Assembly (NCBI RefSeq): GCF_003664005.1
Contig: NZ_RCCJ01000001.1
Location: 372,001-436,000 of the forward strand
Length of the DNA stretch: 64,000 nt
DNA from: Hydrogenivirga caldilitoris
Lineage (GTDB): Bacteria; Aquificota; Aquificia; Aquificales; Aquificaceae
Direction of reading: 5' to 3'
Both the position numbers and the translations under genes were made by a program. Below, in pieces: positions 7,967 through 16,630 of this stretch (positions are counted from its first letter, which is position 1; every line of letters starts with the position of its first letter). Under the pieces are notes generated by a model. The model was given only the letters and a program-made list of their open reading frames with translations, ran no database searches and was not told the origin of the DNA.

Positions 7967-9247
7967 ATGGAAGTTGTTAGGGCGGAAAATGTGTACCCAT
8001 GGGAAGGAAAAGCCCAGAAACCCAAGGAAGGAGAGTTCATAAAACTCAACCCTGACAAGACCATAGAGGTTCCTGACAAACCCATAATCCCCTACATAGA
8101 GGGGGACGGAATAGGAGCAGAAATCACCCCGGCGATGATACATGTGGTGAACGCTGCTGTAGAGAAAACCTACGGCGGTTCCAAGAGGATAATCTGGGTT
8201 GAGGTTCTTGCCGGAGATAAGGCTGAAGAGAAAGCGGGAGATAGACTCCCCCAGGAAACCCTTGAGTTTTTGAAGGAAGCTGTCGTTGGTATAAAGGGAC
8301 CCCTGGGAACTCCAGTAGGTAAGGGTGTCCGCTCCATAAACTCCGCCCTTAGGCGTGCCTTTGACTTTTACTCTGCGGTTCGCCCAGTTTACTGGATGGG
8401 TCAGCCTACCCCCATACCTGATCCTCAGAGGGTTGACGTAGTCGTGTTCAGAGAGAATACCGATGACGTTTACGCAGGGGTTGAGTTCTTTTCAGGAACT
8501 GATGAAGCAAAGAAGGTCAGGGAGTTCCTCATAAAAGAGATGGGAGCTAAAGAGGAGGGTTTTCCGGAGGATGTTGGTATAACCGTGAAGCCCATGAGCG
8601 AATTCAAAACCAAGAGACACGTAAGAAAGGCTCTCAGATACGCCCTTGAGAACGGAAGGAAGAACGTTGCCGTTATAGGTAAGGGGAACATAATGAAGGC
8701 TACCGAGGGAGCCTTTATAAACTGGGCTTTTGAAGTTGCCCAAGAACCTGAGTTCGCCGATAAGGTTTTAACAGACCCGGAAGCCCAGCCCAATGAAGGA
8801 CAGGTAAAGTTAAGCAAGGTTATAACCGACCAAATGCTCATGCAACTTGTCCTGAAACCGGACGCCTGGGACGTGGTGATAGCGCAGAATCTGAATGGGG
8901 ACTACGTTTCTGACCTCGCTGCAGCCCTCATAGGCGGTCCAGGTTTTGTTCCGAGTGGAAATATAGGAGACGGATACGCCCTCTTTGAGAGTACCCATGG
9001 AACCGCCTGGGACATAGCGGGTAAGGGTATAGCCAACCCCCTATCCTTAACCCTGTCCGGAGCCATGATGCTTGAATACATCGGCTGGAGGGAAGCTGCC
9101 CAAAAGATATACGAAGCTGTCAAGAAGACCTTTGAGGATAAGGTTGGGACTCCGGACATAGCCGCTGGCTTTAAGAAGCTTGGTATTGAGGCTAAGGCTG
9201 TTTCAACCTATGAGTACGCCCAGGAGATAGCAAAGAGGATTCAGTAA
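7967..9247 (+). CDS. icd: Isocitrate dehydrogenase, probably NAD-type (oxalosuccinate reductase role)
   Basis: This 426-residue enzyme of the isocitrate/isopropylmalate dehydrogenase family interconverts oxalosuccinate or 2-oxoglutarate and isocitrate. Isocitrate-binding residues lie in VRSINSALRR (121-130), and metal-binding Asp lies in the GDYVSD region (311-316). The cofactor loop reads HGTAWDIAG (344-352). E. coli NADP enzyme has Lys-Tyr at the equivalent of D349-I350, and Asp-Ile at that place marks NAD-specific enzymes. That agrees with the published NAD-dependent, non-decarboxylating enzyme of Hydrogenobacter thermophilus. It is the first gene of an operon with the 2-oxoglutarate carboxylase, so it should run in the reductive direction. 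Residue correspondences were aligned by eye. Confidence 0.95.
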   Translation: MEVVRAENVYPWEGKAQKPKEGEFIKLNPDKTIEVPDKPIIPYIEGDGIGAEITPAMIHVVNAAVEKTYGGSKRIIWVEVLAGDKAEEKAGDRLPQETLEFLKEAVVGIKGPLGTPVGKGVRSINSALRRAFDFYSAVRPVYWMGQPTPIPDPQRVDVVVFRENTDDVYAGVEFFSGTDEAKKVREFLIKEMGAKEEGFPEDVGITVKPMSEFKTKRHVRKALRYALENGRKNVAVIGKGNIMKATEGAFINWAFEVAQEPEFADKVLTDPEAQPNEGQVKLSKVITDQMLMQLVLKPDAWDVVIAQNLNGDYVSDLAAALIGGPGFVPSGNIGDGYALFESTHGTAWDIAGKGIANPLSLTLSGAMMLEYIGWREAAQKIYEAVKKTFEDKVGTPDIAAGFKKLGIEAKAVSTYEYAQEIAKRIQ

Positions 9248-9265
9248 TACTATAGGAGGACTATC

Positions 9266-9682
9266 ATGAAGATAAGGGTAAAGCAGAAAGAGGACTTTCA
9301 CTTTGTAGGTGTGGGACCCTCTGGAAGGGAAGTGCCCATAGACGCTGCCGATTACGTTGGCGGTAAGGGAAGAGGCATAAGACCTCCAGAGCTTCTCTTT
9401 CACTCAATAGCTGGATGTGTAGGTATACACCTTTACGAAGCCCTATACAAGGAGGGAAAGCACGTTGAAGACATAGAGATAGAGACGGACGCTGACAGGA
9501 AAACCGAAGGCTACCCAAAGGTTTTTCTTAAGATATACTTGAACGTTAAGGTTAAGGGGAACGTGACAGAAGAGGACGTAAAGAAAGCCCTTGACAAGAC
9601 CATATATGATCCGGGCACATGCTCCATAGCTTACATGTTCAACAAGATAGCACCAATTGAGTATAAGGTTGAACTCGTCTGA
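9266..9682 (+). CDS. OsmC/YhfA-family protein
   Basis: The 138-residue protein has the OsmC-family pattern: a PPELLFHSIAGCVG helix with the first conserved cysteine (about 51) and a second conserved cysteine in DPGTCSIAYMF (about 113). OsmC/Ohr proteins use this Cys pair to reduce organic peroxides; the YhfA branch is less well defined. It lies between icd and cfiB with gaps of 18 and 12 nt, so it is co-transcribed with the carbon-fixation genes. The reason is not obvious. Protection of the pathway from peroxide, or a thiol-related role, are possibilities only. Confidence 0.85.
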   Translation: MKIRVKQKEDFHFVGVGPSGREVPIDAADYVGGKGRGIRPPELLFHSIAGCVGIHLYEALYKEGKHVEDIEIETDADRKTEGYPKVFLKIYLNVKVKGNVTEEDVKKALDKTIYDPGTCSIAYMFNKIAPIEYKVELV

Positions 9683-9694
9683 CGGAGGAGAGAC

Positions 9695-11113
9695 ATGTTT
9701 AAGAAACTCCTTGTAGCCAACAGGGGTGAGATAGCCTGTAGGATAATCAGAGCTGCCAAAGAGCTTGGGATACAGACGGTAGCCATATTTAACGAGATAG
9801 AGTCAACCGCAAGACACGTCAAGATGGCAGATGAAGCCTATATGATAGGTGTAGACCCCTTGGATACCTACCTTAACAAGCAGAGGATAATAGACCTCGC
9901 CTTAGAGGTTGGTGCGGACGCCATACACCCCGGATACGGTTTCCTTGCAGAGAACGCCGAGTTCGCTAAAATGTGCGAGGAAGCGGGTATAACCTTTGTG
10001 GGACCTTCGTGGCAGGTCATAGAACTCATGGGGGACAAGGCACGCTCCAAGGAGGTAATGAAGAAAGCCGGGGTTCCTGTAGTTCCGGGTTCTGATGGGA
10101 TTTTGAAGGATGTGGAGGAGGCGAAGGCTCTTGCAAGGGAGATAGGATACCCTGTCCTTCTTAAAGCGACCGCCGGAGGCGGTGGTAGGGGAATAAGGAT
10201 ATGCAGGAACGAGGAGGAACTGGTTAAAAACTATGAGAGCGCTTACAACGAAGCTCAGAAAGCCTTTGGATGCGGAGACCTGCTCTTAGAGAAGTTCATA
10301 GAGAATCCCAAGCACATAGAGTTTCAGGTTCTCGGGGATAAGTACGGGAACGTGATACACCTCGGAGAAAGGGATTGCTCCATACAGAGGAGAAACCAGA
10401 AGCTTGTTGAGATAGCCCCGTCTCTGCTCCTGACGCCAGAGAAGAGGGAGTACTACGGAAACATAGTTGCAAAGGCGGCAAGGGAAATAGGCTACTATAA
10501 CGCTGGGACTATGGAGTTCATAGCGGACCAGGAAGGCAATCTTTACTTTATAGAGATGAACACCCGTGTTCAGGTTGAGCATCCCGTTACCGAAATGGTC
10601 ACAGGAATAGACATAGTGAAGTGGCAGCTGAGAATCGCCGCAGGAGAGAAGCTAAAGTACAAGCAGGAGGATGTAAACTTCAAGGGATACTCAATAGAGT
10701 GCAGAATAAACGCCGAAGACCCCAGGAACAACTTCGCTCCCTCCGTTGGAATGATAGAGAGGTACTACGTCCCTGGTGGTTTTGGAATAAGGGTAGAGCA
10801 TGCTGCGGCGAGAGGGTTTGAGGTGACACCTTACTATGACTCCATGATAGCCAAGCTTATAGTCTGGGCTCCGGAGTGGGAGATAGCGGTGGATAGAATG
10901 AAAGCTGCTCTGGAGACCTATGAGATAACCGGAGTAAAAACCACGATACCTCTTCTGATAGAGATAATGAAGGAGCCGGACTTCAGAGCTGGAAAGTTCA
11001 CCACCAAGTATCTTGAGGAGCATCCGCAGGTGTTTGATTACAAAGAGCACAGAGACAAGGAGGATTTTGTGGCTTTCCTTTCGGCTGTAATAGCTTCTTA
11101 CCATGGTTTATAA
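9695..11113 (+). CDS. cfiB: 2-oxoglutarate carboxylase small subunit (biotin carboxylase)
   Basis: This 472-residue biotin carboxylase carboxylates biotin on the partner subunit using ATP and bicarbonate. It shows the family N-terminus (LVANRGEIACRI), the ATP-grasp glycine loop (KATAGGGGRGIRI), ERDCSIQRRNQK, and the catalytic EMNTRVQVEHPVTE segment. Sequence alone cannot separate it from pyruvate or acetyl-CoA carboxylase subunits. The specific call rests on its pairing with a CfiA-type large subunit and with icd, as in Hydrogenobacter thermophilus, where the complex makes oxalosuccinate. The large-subunit gene follows after 21 nt. Confidence 0.93.
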   Translation: MFKKLLVANRGEIACRIIRAAKELGIQTVAIFNEIESTARHVKMADEAYMIGVDPLDTYLNKQRIIDLALEVGADAIHPGYGFLAENAEFAKMCEEAGITFVGPSWQVIELMGDKARSKEVMKKAGVPVVPGSDGILKDVEEAKALAREIGYPVLLKATAGGGGRGIRICRNEEELVKNYESAYNEAQKAFGCGDLLLEKFIENPKHIEFQVLGDKYGNVIHLGERDCSIQRRNQKLVEIAPSLLLTPEKREYYGNIVAKAAREIGYYNAGTMEFIADQEGNLYFIEMNTRVQVEHPVTEMVTGIDIVKWQLRIAAGEKLKYKQEDVNFKGYSIECRINAEDPRNNFAPSVGMIERYYVPGGFGIRVEHAAARGFEVTPYYDSMIAKLIVWAPEWEIAVDRMKAALETYEITGVKTTIPLLIEIMKEPDFRAGKFTTKYLEEHPQVFDYKEHRDKEDFVAFLSAVIASYHGL

Positions 11114-11134
11114 AATTTGCAGGAGGTGATTTAA

Positions 11135-13087
11135 ATGGTTGAGGTTGTAGAAGAAATCAGGGAGAAGATGAAAGAGCTGGAGAAAAAAGGAGTTAAGAAA
11201 AAGATACATATAACAGACCTCACCCCAAGAGACGGACAGCAATGTAAGCTTGCAACGAGAGTGAGAACCGATGACCTGTTGCCTCTCTGCGAAAAGCTGG
11301 ACAAGTGTGGTTTTTACGCCGTTGAGGTTTGGGGAGGAGCAACCTACGATGTTTGCCTGAGGTATCTGAAGGAAGACCCATGGGAGAGGCTCAGACGCAT
11401 AAAGGAGGTAATGCCCAACACCAAACTCCAGATGCTCTTCAGGGGGCAGAACATCGTCGGGTACAGACCCCGCTCCGACAAGACCGTCAAGAAGTTCGTG
11501 GAGAGGTGTATAGCCAACGGTATGACCGTTTTCAGGGTTTTTGACTCCCTTAACGACAACAGGAATATAGAGGTTGCTGTGAAGGCTATAAAGGAGCTTG
11601 GCGGAGAGGTTCACGCCGAGATAAGCTACACCCGCTCTCCGGTTCACACTTACGAGAAGTGGATGGAATACGCTCAGGAGCTTGCTGAGATGGAGCCCGA
11701 CTGGATATCCTTCAAGGACGCTACCGGCATAATGCCTCCCTTTGAGTGCTACCAGATAATAAAGGGGATAAAGGAAGCAACCGGTGGACAGATACCGGTT
11801 CTGCTTCACAACCATGATATGAGCGGTATGGCAACCATAAATCATATGATGGCGGTTCTCGCCGGTGTGGACATGCTTGACACCGTCCTCTCACCCTTAG
11901 CCTTTGGTTCCTCACACCCAGCAACCGAGACCATAGTTGCAGCTCTTCAGGATACGCCCTTTGACACTGGACTTGACCTAACCAAGATAGCTGAAGCTGC
12001 AGAAGAAGCCAAGAAGATGAAGAAGAAGTACAAGAAGTATGAGACCGAATACGCCGGAGTTAACGCTCAGGTTCTCATTCACAAGATACCCGGCGGTATG
12101 ATTTCCAATATGGTCGCTCAGCTCATGGAGGCAAATGCACTTGATAAGATAGAGGAAGCTCTCGCAGAGGTTCCTAACGTTGAGAAAGACCTCGGATACC
12201 CGCCTCTGCTTACGCCCTCCTCTCAGATAGTTGGTGTTCAGGCTGTTCTGAACGTTATAACCGGGGAGAGGTACAAGACCATAACCAAAGAGGTAAGGGA
12301 CTACGTTGAGGGTAAATACGGAAAGCCACCGGGACCTCTCTCCAAAGAGCTCGTTGAGAAGATACTTGGACCGGGCAAAGAGCCTGACTTCTCCATAAGA
12401 CCCGGAGACCTCGCCGACCAGCAAGAATGGGACAGGGCAAGGAGCGAGGTTGAAAAGATTATCGGAAGGGAGCCCACCGATGAAGAGATACTCCTGTACA
12501 TACTCTTCCCGATGCAGGCTAAGGAGTTCTTAACTCTAAGGGAGAAAGGCGAGTTACACCCCGAACCGGTTGGTGAGCTTCCAGAGATTGCTGAAACCGA
12601 AGCAGGAAAGGTTGTTGGTGCTGCACCTGTTGAGTTTGAAGTTGTTTACCACGGAGACAAGTTTAAGGTCAAAGTAGAAGGTGTATCCCTTGAAGATCAA
12701 CCAGGCAAACCGAGAAAGTACTACGTCAGAGTTGACGGAAGGCTTGAAGAGATACAGCTCTTCCCACAGAGGGAAGCGATTCCTGCAGGCGGTGGGGCTG
12801 TATCAACAACGACTACAACAGAAGGTGGCATACCCAAGGCAACAGAACCTGGTGACGTCACCGCTCCTATGCCTGGTAAGGTTGCGAAGATACTCGTTGA
12901 AGAGGGTCAACCTGTGGAGGAAGGACAGACGGTTGCTATAGTTGAAGCCATGAAGATGGAAAATGAAATACACGCTCCGATAGATGGGATAGTAAAGCAG
13001 ATATTTGCCAAGGTGGGAGACCAGGTGAATCCTGATGAGGCAATTCTCAGAATATCCCCCCACAAGGAGGACAAAAGCTACCAGTAA
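11135..13087 (+). CDS. cfiA: 2-oxoglutarate carboxylase large subunit (carboxyltransferase plus biotin carrier)
   Basis: The 650-residue protein begins with a pyruvate-carboxylase-type carboxyltransferase TIM barrel (about 25-300; ITDLTPRDGQQ, ISFKDATG, LHNHDMSG). A helical conserved domain follows (about 310-480). After an Ala/Gly/Thr-rich linker (about 545-565) comes a biotinyl carrier domain with EAMKMENE, where Lys607 should carry biotin. With CfiB it transfers activated CO2 to 2-oxoglutarate, giving oxalosuccinate for Icd to reduce; this replaces single-step reductive carboxylation in the reductive TCA cycle. Oxaloacetate decarboxylase or pyruvate carboxylase subunit B are the close alternatives by sequence; context favours CfiA. 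Confidence 0.93.
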   Translation: MVEVVEEIREKMKELEKKGVKKKIHITDLTPRDGQQCKLATRVRTDDLLPLCEKLDKCGFYAVEVWGGATYDVCLRYLKEDPWERLRRIKEVMPNTKLQMLFRGQNIVGYRPRSDKTVKKFVERCIANGMTVFRVFDSLNDNRNIEVAVKAIKELGGEVHAEISYTRSPVHTYEKWMEYAQELAEMEPDWISFKDATGIMPPFECYQIIKGIKEATGGQIPVLLHNHDMSGMATINHMMAVLAGVDMLDTVLSPLAFGSSHPATETIVAALQDTPFDTGLDLTKIAEAAEEAKKMKKKYKKYETEYAGVNAQVLIHKIPGGMISNMVAQLMEANALDKIEEALAEVPNVEKDLGYPPLLTPSSQIVGVQAVLNVITGERYKTITKEVRDYVEGKYGKPPGPLSKELVEKILGPGKEPDFSIRPGDLADQQEWDRARSEVEKIIGREPTDEEILLYILFPMQAKEFLTLREKGELHPEPVGELPEIAETEAGKVVGAAPVEFEVVYHGDKFKVKVEGVSLEDQPGKPRKYYVRVDGRLEEIQLFPQREAIPAGGGAVSTTTTTEGGIPKATEPGDVTAPMPGKVAKILVEEGQPVEEGQTVAIVEAMKMENEIHAPIDGIVKQIFAKVGDQVNPDEAILRISPHKEDKSYQ

Positions 13088-13097
13088 AATAGTTCCT

Positions 13098-13493
13098 GTG
13101 GAAGAGAGCCTTATAAACAGTCCCGAGGAAATGGAAGCCCTCGGGGCTTCTCTTGCTAAAGAGCTTAAAGGTAACGAAGTTATATGCCTGAAAGGGGAGC
13201 TCGGGGCTGGCAAAACCACCTTTGTCCGAGGTTTGGCAAGGGGTTTGGGCATCGGAGAGGAATATCAAGTCCGGAGCCCCACCTTCACCATAGTGAACGA
13301 GTATCCAACCCAGAAAGGGAAGCTGATACACGTTGACCTCTACAGGGTAAAGGATTTTGACTTTTCAGAGTTCATAGGTCAAGGTGTAGTGGTTGTTGAG
13401 TGGAAGGAGGAAAGGGAGGATTGTGATATTTTTATTGAGATTGAGGTGGTCAGAGAGAACGTAAGAAGGGTTTTGCTTTTCAGAAGGGGTTGA
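13098..13493 (+). CDS. tsaE: tRNA threonylcarbamoyladenosine biosynthesis ATPase TsaE
   Basis: TsaE is the small P-loop ATPase of the bacterial complex (TsaB, TsaD, TsaE) that makes t6A at position 37 of ANN-decoding tRNAs. The Walker A motif GELGAGKT, the [10 protein letters not shown] switch segment and the HVDLYR Walker B-like strand are all present. The GTG at 13098 gives a normal 131-residue protein. The frame is open upstream to an ATG at 13035 inside cfiA, but that would add an unusual N-terminal tail. No clear ribosome site precedes the GTG, so the start is uncertain. It follows cfiA by 10 nt and overlaps the convergent dnaJ gene by 14 nt. Confidence 0.88.
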   Translation: MEESLINSPEEMEALGASLAKELKGNEVICLKGELGAGKTTFVRGLARGLGIGEEYQVRSPTFTIVNEYPTQKGKLIHVDLYRVKDFDFSEFIGQGVVVVEWKEEREDCDIFIEIEVVRENVRRVLLFRRG

Positions 13494-14562
13494 GCCAGTT
13501 TTTAACTCTTTCTGTTATACTCTCCCTCTTCTCTATACCTTCCTCACCCAGCTCCTTTGCAAGTTTTTCAAGGAGTTTTTTCTGTTTGTTGTTCAGGCTC
13601 TTGGGAACCTCTATCCTGAAGGTAATTATCATGTTTCCCCGCTTACCATCGTAAGGGAAGCCCTTTCCGGGAATTGTTTTGGTTGAACCACACTCAGTTC
13701 CCGGCTGAACAAAGACCTCAAGCTCTTCCCCTTCAAGGGTGGGAACCCTTGTAGCACCTCCGAGGACTGCAAGGGGGTAACTTATCAGCCTTTCCATGAA
13801 CAGGTCGTTGTTTACCTTCTTGAAAACAGGATGCTCCTTAAGGAACACTCTCAGGTAAAGGTCTCCCGGCTTTCCACCGTATACTCCGAAGTGCCCTTTC
13901 TCTGGGACTTTCAAAACTTCTCCCTCATCTGTTGCCGGAGGAACGTTTATCTTTATCTTGGCTTGGGTTGTAACCCTTCCCCTTCCAAAGCAGGTAGGAC
14001 AAGGGTTCTTGACTATAAATCCCTTTCCTCTGCAAACGGAACAGGGTCTTGGGAAGCTGAATATACCGCTTACTCTCCTTCCCTTTCCCTCACAGGCGTG
14101 GCAGACCACCGTCTCGGCTTTTCCTTTCACCCCGATACCTTCGCAGTCCGGGCAGTCTATCCATCTCTCGTACTCCACTTCCTTCTGAGTTCCGAAGGCA
14201 GCTTCCTCAAGGGTAAGGTAGAGCTTTAGCCTTATGTCCTGTCCTCTCTTGGGTTTCTTTGCCTTTTCCCTCTCTCCCTTTATGATGCTCTCTATAAACT
14301 CCTGAATGTACTCCATAAAGTCCCTGAACTTGTTCTCATCACCGCTCCTGAGTATCCTGTCATACTCTTCTCTCTTTTCATCGTCCGAAAGGACGTGGTA
14401 AGCCTCGTTTATCTCTTTGAACTTCTCCTCAGCCTCAGGGTCAGGATTCCTGTCGGGGTGGTAAAGACGGGCTAACCTCCTGTAGGCTTTCTTTATCTCC
14501 TCCTTAGTGGCGTTCTTTTCAACGCCGAGTATCCTGTAATAATCCTTTATAGCCGACCTCAT
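13480..14562 (-). CDS. dnaJ: DnaJ (Hsp40) co-chaperone
   Basis: This 360-residue protein stimulates the DnaK ATPase and delivers unfolded substrates. It has an N-terminal J domain with the essential HPD at 35-37, and a zinc domain with four CxxCxGxG-type repeats ([32 protein letters not shown]). Two C-terminal substrate-binding beta domains follow. The Gly/Phe-rich linker of typical DnaJ is replaced by a charged helical segment (about 72-105, [20 protein letters not shown]). No dnaK or grpE lies nearby. It reads out of the long non-coding stretch at 14563-14985. Confidence 0.95.
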   Translation of the reverse strand: MRSAIKDYYRILGVEKNATKEEIKKAYRRLARLYHPDRNPDPEAEEKFKEINEAYHVLSDDEKREEYDRILRSGDENKFRDFMEYIQEFIESIIKGEREKAKKPKRGQDIRLKLYLTLEEAAFGTQKEVEYERWIDCPDCEGIGVKGKAETVVCHACEGKGRRVSGIFSFPRPCSVCRGKGFIVKNPCPTCFGRGRVTTQAKIKINVPPATDEGEVLKVPEKGHFGVYGGKPGDLYLRVFLKEHPVFKKVNNDLFMERLISYPLAVLGGATRVPTLEGEELEVFVQPGTECGSTKTIPGKGFPYDGKRGNMIITFRIEVPKSLNNKQKKLLEKLAKELGEEGIEKRESITERVKNWLNPF

Positions 14563-14606
14563 CTTCTATATCTTAAGGCAAAAGACACCGGCTGTCAGTC
14601 GGGAAG

Positions 14607-14716
14607 AGAATAAAGCCCTTATTTCTTTAGGGCATTGCAAGAGACAATTAGGGTAAATACCAAGTCTAATACGATTGTCGTGTCGCAATCCCTCTCTTTC
14701 TTCAGGGCATTGCAAG
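14607..14716. repeat. Two-copy degenerate direct repeat, CRISPR-like
   Basis: Copies at 14607-14641 and 14682-14716 share 19 of their last 20 positions (TTTCTT-[T/C]-AGGGCATTGCAAG) but diverge on the left. Offset 75 fits a 35-nt repeat plus a 40-nt spacer. The right copy has partly complementary ends (GCAATCCCT ... AGGGCATTGC), typical of CRISPR repeats. Read on the minus strand it ends ATTGCGAC. Only two units were found and no cas gene is present, so it could be a decayed array or unrelated repeats. Confidence 0.4.
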
Positions 14717-14731
14717 GGGTCCGATTAAAGT

Positions 14732-14746
14732 CCTTGATTTTCAAGG
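14732..14746. repeat. Small perfect hairpin
   Basis: CCTTGA-TTT-TCAAGG is a 6-bp stem with a 3-nt loop. Its right arm overlaps the left arm of the larger inverted repeat at 14745-14832, so the two structures are mutually exclusive. Confidence 0.5.
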
Positions 14747-14832
14747 GGGACAGAGTGAGAATTGTTCTCAATTAGAGTTGACGTCATGATTTTACAGAAA
14801 TATCAATGAGTTTCCGATTTAGACTGTCCCCC
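14745..14832. repeat. 88-bp element bounded by 9-bp inverted repeats
   Basis: GGGGGACAG (14745-14753) and CTGTCCCCC (14824-14832) are perfect inverted repeats. Between them lies a second dyad, TGAGAA-TTG-TTCTCA (14756-14770). The size and ends would fit a miniature inverted-repeat element or a structured RNA. No target-site duplication was convincing, and no second copy occurs in the window. Confidence 0.4.
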
Positions 14833-14985
14833 AAGGGTTTGATCTAATTTTCCCCTATTCCGTTGCCAAGGAGCCGTGAAGGCTATCCTAACCCTCTCCT
14901 ACTTACACAAGAATTTAAGCAAATATCCCGAAAATGCAAATATGATGTTCGTCAGCTTTAAAAATTTTTAAGAATTATCAAAAAC

Positions 14986-15666
14986 TTAAAAACCGGCAAT
15001 TTTTACCATAGCCCTGTGGAGTATCAGGGGGTCGTAAACCCCGAGGTCCTCAAAGAGCCACCCGTCCCCGCCGGTTATGAGCACTTTAAAGGTCTTGCCA
15101 AACCTAATACTCCAGTCCTCAACGGTCTTCTCTATGAAGGAGCGGGACTCTCTGTAAACACCTCCCACCACGCAGTCTCTTGTTGACCTGCCTATATCAA
15201 GCTTTATGGCTTCCGGTTCAAAGGGAGGTATCCCTTCGGTGCGCTCACTCAGCGATGAGAGCTTTAATCTCACTCCCGCAGTTATGAAACCGCCCTTGAA
15301 AGTTCCTTCAAGGAGGAGGTCAAGGACGAGAGCTGTTCCAGCCATAACGAGCACCGCATCCGGGGAATAAAACTCCCTGACTCCGTAAGCGAAGAGAACC
15401 CTGTCCACTCCGAGGGTTTCGGGAGTCTCATAATCAACCTCTATGGGAATGTCCTTCAGAGAGAGGAGTTTGAGTTTATGTCCGAAGGTCTCTTCAAGCC
15501 TCCTGTTCACCGAGGGGCGAACTGAAAGAGCAACAACCTTATCATGGTATCCCCTCAGTTTCTGTATATCATCGTGTCCGAACCTTCCGAGGTGGTTTAA
15601 AGAGCCTTCACTGAACTCGCAGACATCTACGGTGGTATTACCAACGTCAAGGGTCAGAACCTTCAC
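14986..15666 (-). CDS. coaX: Type III pantothenate kinase
   Basis: CoaX phosphorylates pantothenate, the first step of coenzyme A synthesis; the type III enzyme is insensitive to CoA feedback. The 226-residue protein starts with the ASKHA phosphate loop (LDVGNTTVDV). It then has TLGVDRVLFAYG, the GTALVLDLL segment with the second Asp, and GGFITAGVRL. The length is slightly short of the usual 240-260. It is the last gene of a minus-strand pair; its start overlaps the thrB stop by 4 nt, so translation is coupled. Confidence 0.93.
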   Translation of the reverse strand: MKVLTLDVGNTTVDVCEFSEGSLNHLGRFGHDDIQKLRGYHDKVVALSVRPSVNRRLEETFGHKLKLLSLKDIPIEVDYETPETLGVDRVLFAYGVREFYSPDAVLVMAGTALVLDLLLEGTFKGGFITAGVRLKLSSLSERTEGIPPFEPEAIKLDIGRSTRDCVVGGVYRESRSFIEKTVEDWSIRFGKTFKVLITGGDGWLFEDLGVYDPLILHRAMVKIAGF

Positions 15667-16547
15667 AGCCAGTGCGCTCCCTTCCCGGAACCTTTCAGGT
15701 GTAAAACCTTAGCTCTAACCCCTTCCCTTTCAAAGGCTTCTATCATAGCGCTTCCCACCCTGTCTTTTACTTCTCCGGAGCTTATCGCACATACCGTTGG
15801 ACCCGCACCGCTCAGAAATACCGCATAGGCTCCCGCAGAGTAACCCGCTTCAAGAACCTTCTCAAAACCCTTTATCAGCTTTGCCCTGTAGGGCTGGTGG
15901 AGTCTGTCTTCAACCGCAGTTCTGAGGAGTTCATACTTTCCGGTGAGGATAGCCGAAACGAGGAGACTCGCTCTCTGGATATTAAAAACGGCGTCTTTCA
16001 GGGAGACTTCCCTCTTTATAACCCTCCTCGCCTCCTCGGTGGACAGTTCAAAGTCTGGAACCGCAAAGACAAGGGAAAGCTCATCGGGGAAGTCTAACCT
16101 GTTGTAAACGAGTCCCCCGTTCTGGACGCACACGACGAACCCTCCAACAAAAGCGGGCAGGAGGTTATCCGGGTGGGGTTCAAACTCAAAGGCTACCTTC
16201 ATCTTATCCTCAAGGTTCACCTCAAGGCTGTGGAGTCTTACACAGGCTTCTATACCTCCCACTATCGCCGTAGCGGAGGAACCCAGACCCCTCGCCGTTG
16301 GAACTTCATTGACCTGCTTGAGTTTAAAGGGCTTTACCGGAACTCCGAAAACCTCACAGGCTCTTTTATAAACCCTTATCAGGAGGTTGTTCTCGTCCCT
16401 TGGGAGTTCTTTCCCTTCTCCCTCTACCTCCACGCCGAAGGCGTCGCTCTCCCGAAATTCAAAGGTGTTGTAGAGATTGAGGGCTAAGCCGAAGGTGTCG
16501 AAACCAGACCCGAAGTTAGTGGTGGTTGCGGGAACGAGGAGTTTCAT
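15663..16547 (-). CDS. thrB: Homoserine kinase
   Basis: This GHMP-family kinase phosphorylates homoserine for threonine synthesis. The start at 16547 (MKLLVPATTTNFGSGFD) matches the family N-terminus; the frame stays open upstream, but that part is not conserved. The ATP-binding loop PTARGLGSSATAIVGG and the C-terminal GAYAVFLSGAGPTVCA are clear. At 294 residues the length is normal. It is divergent from nfu, with 83 nt between the starts. Confidence 0.94.
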   Translation of the reverse strand: MKLLVPATTTNFGSGFDTFGLALNLYNTFEFRESDAFGVEVEGEGKELPRDENNLLIRVYKRACEVFGVPVKPFKLKQVNEVPTARGLGSSATAIVGGIEACVRLHSLEVNLEDKMKVAFEFEPHPDNLLPAFVGGFVVCVQNGGLVYNRLDFPDELSLVFAVPDFELSTEEARRVIKREVSLKDAVFNIQRASLLVSAILTGKYELLRTAVEDRLHQPYRAKLIKGFEKVLEAGYSAGAYAVFLSGAGPTVCAISSGEVKDRVGSAMIEAFEREGVRAKVLHLKGSGKGAHWL

Positions 16548-16630
16548 GGGAATATTATGACCTAATCCATAGAGGGCTTGCATATCTGCCGATATCTTAT
16601 AGATTGAATAACCTGAAGGAGGTGTCTTGA

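Larger units (their letters stand above)
14563..14985. other. 423-bp gene-free stretch with nested repeats
   Basis: No open frame with coding character and no tRNA-like fold was seen. The stretch contains a pair of related 35-nt repeats at a 75-nt offset (14607-14641, 14682-14716). It also contains a 6-bp hairpin (14732-14746), a GGGGGACAG/CTGTCCCCC inverted repeat spanning 14745-14832, and a palindrome inside that (14756-14770). Downstream to 14985 it becomes A/T-rich with no clear structure. It is the only long non-coding interval in the window and probably a relic of mobile or CRISPR-related DNA. Confidence 0.7.

Noticed and set aside
11108-11845. Long open frame antisense to the start of cfiA
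   Set aside because: It lies wholly opposite a well-conserved gene, has no family motifs or ribosome site, and is explained by codon bias of cfiA.
13035-13097. Upstream start for tsaE inside cfiA
   Set aside because: It would add 21 residues not expected for TsaE and reads through the cfiA biotin domain; the GTG at 13098 gives normal length, although its ribosome site is weak.
14563-14985. Possible small-RNA gene (tRNA, SRP RNA, tmRNA, RNase P) in the long gap
   Set aside because: No cloverleaf, T-loop consensus or conserved core of these RNAs was found; only local hairpins are visible.
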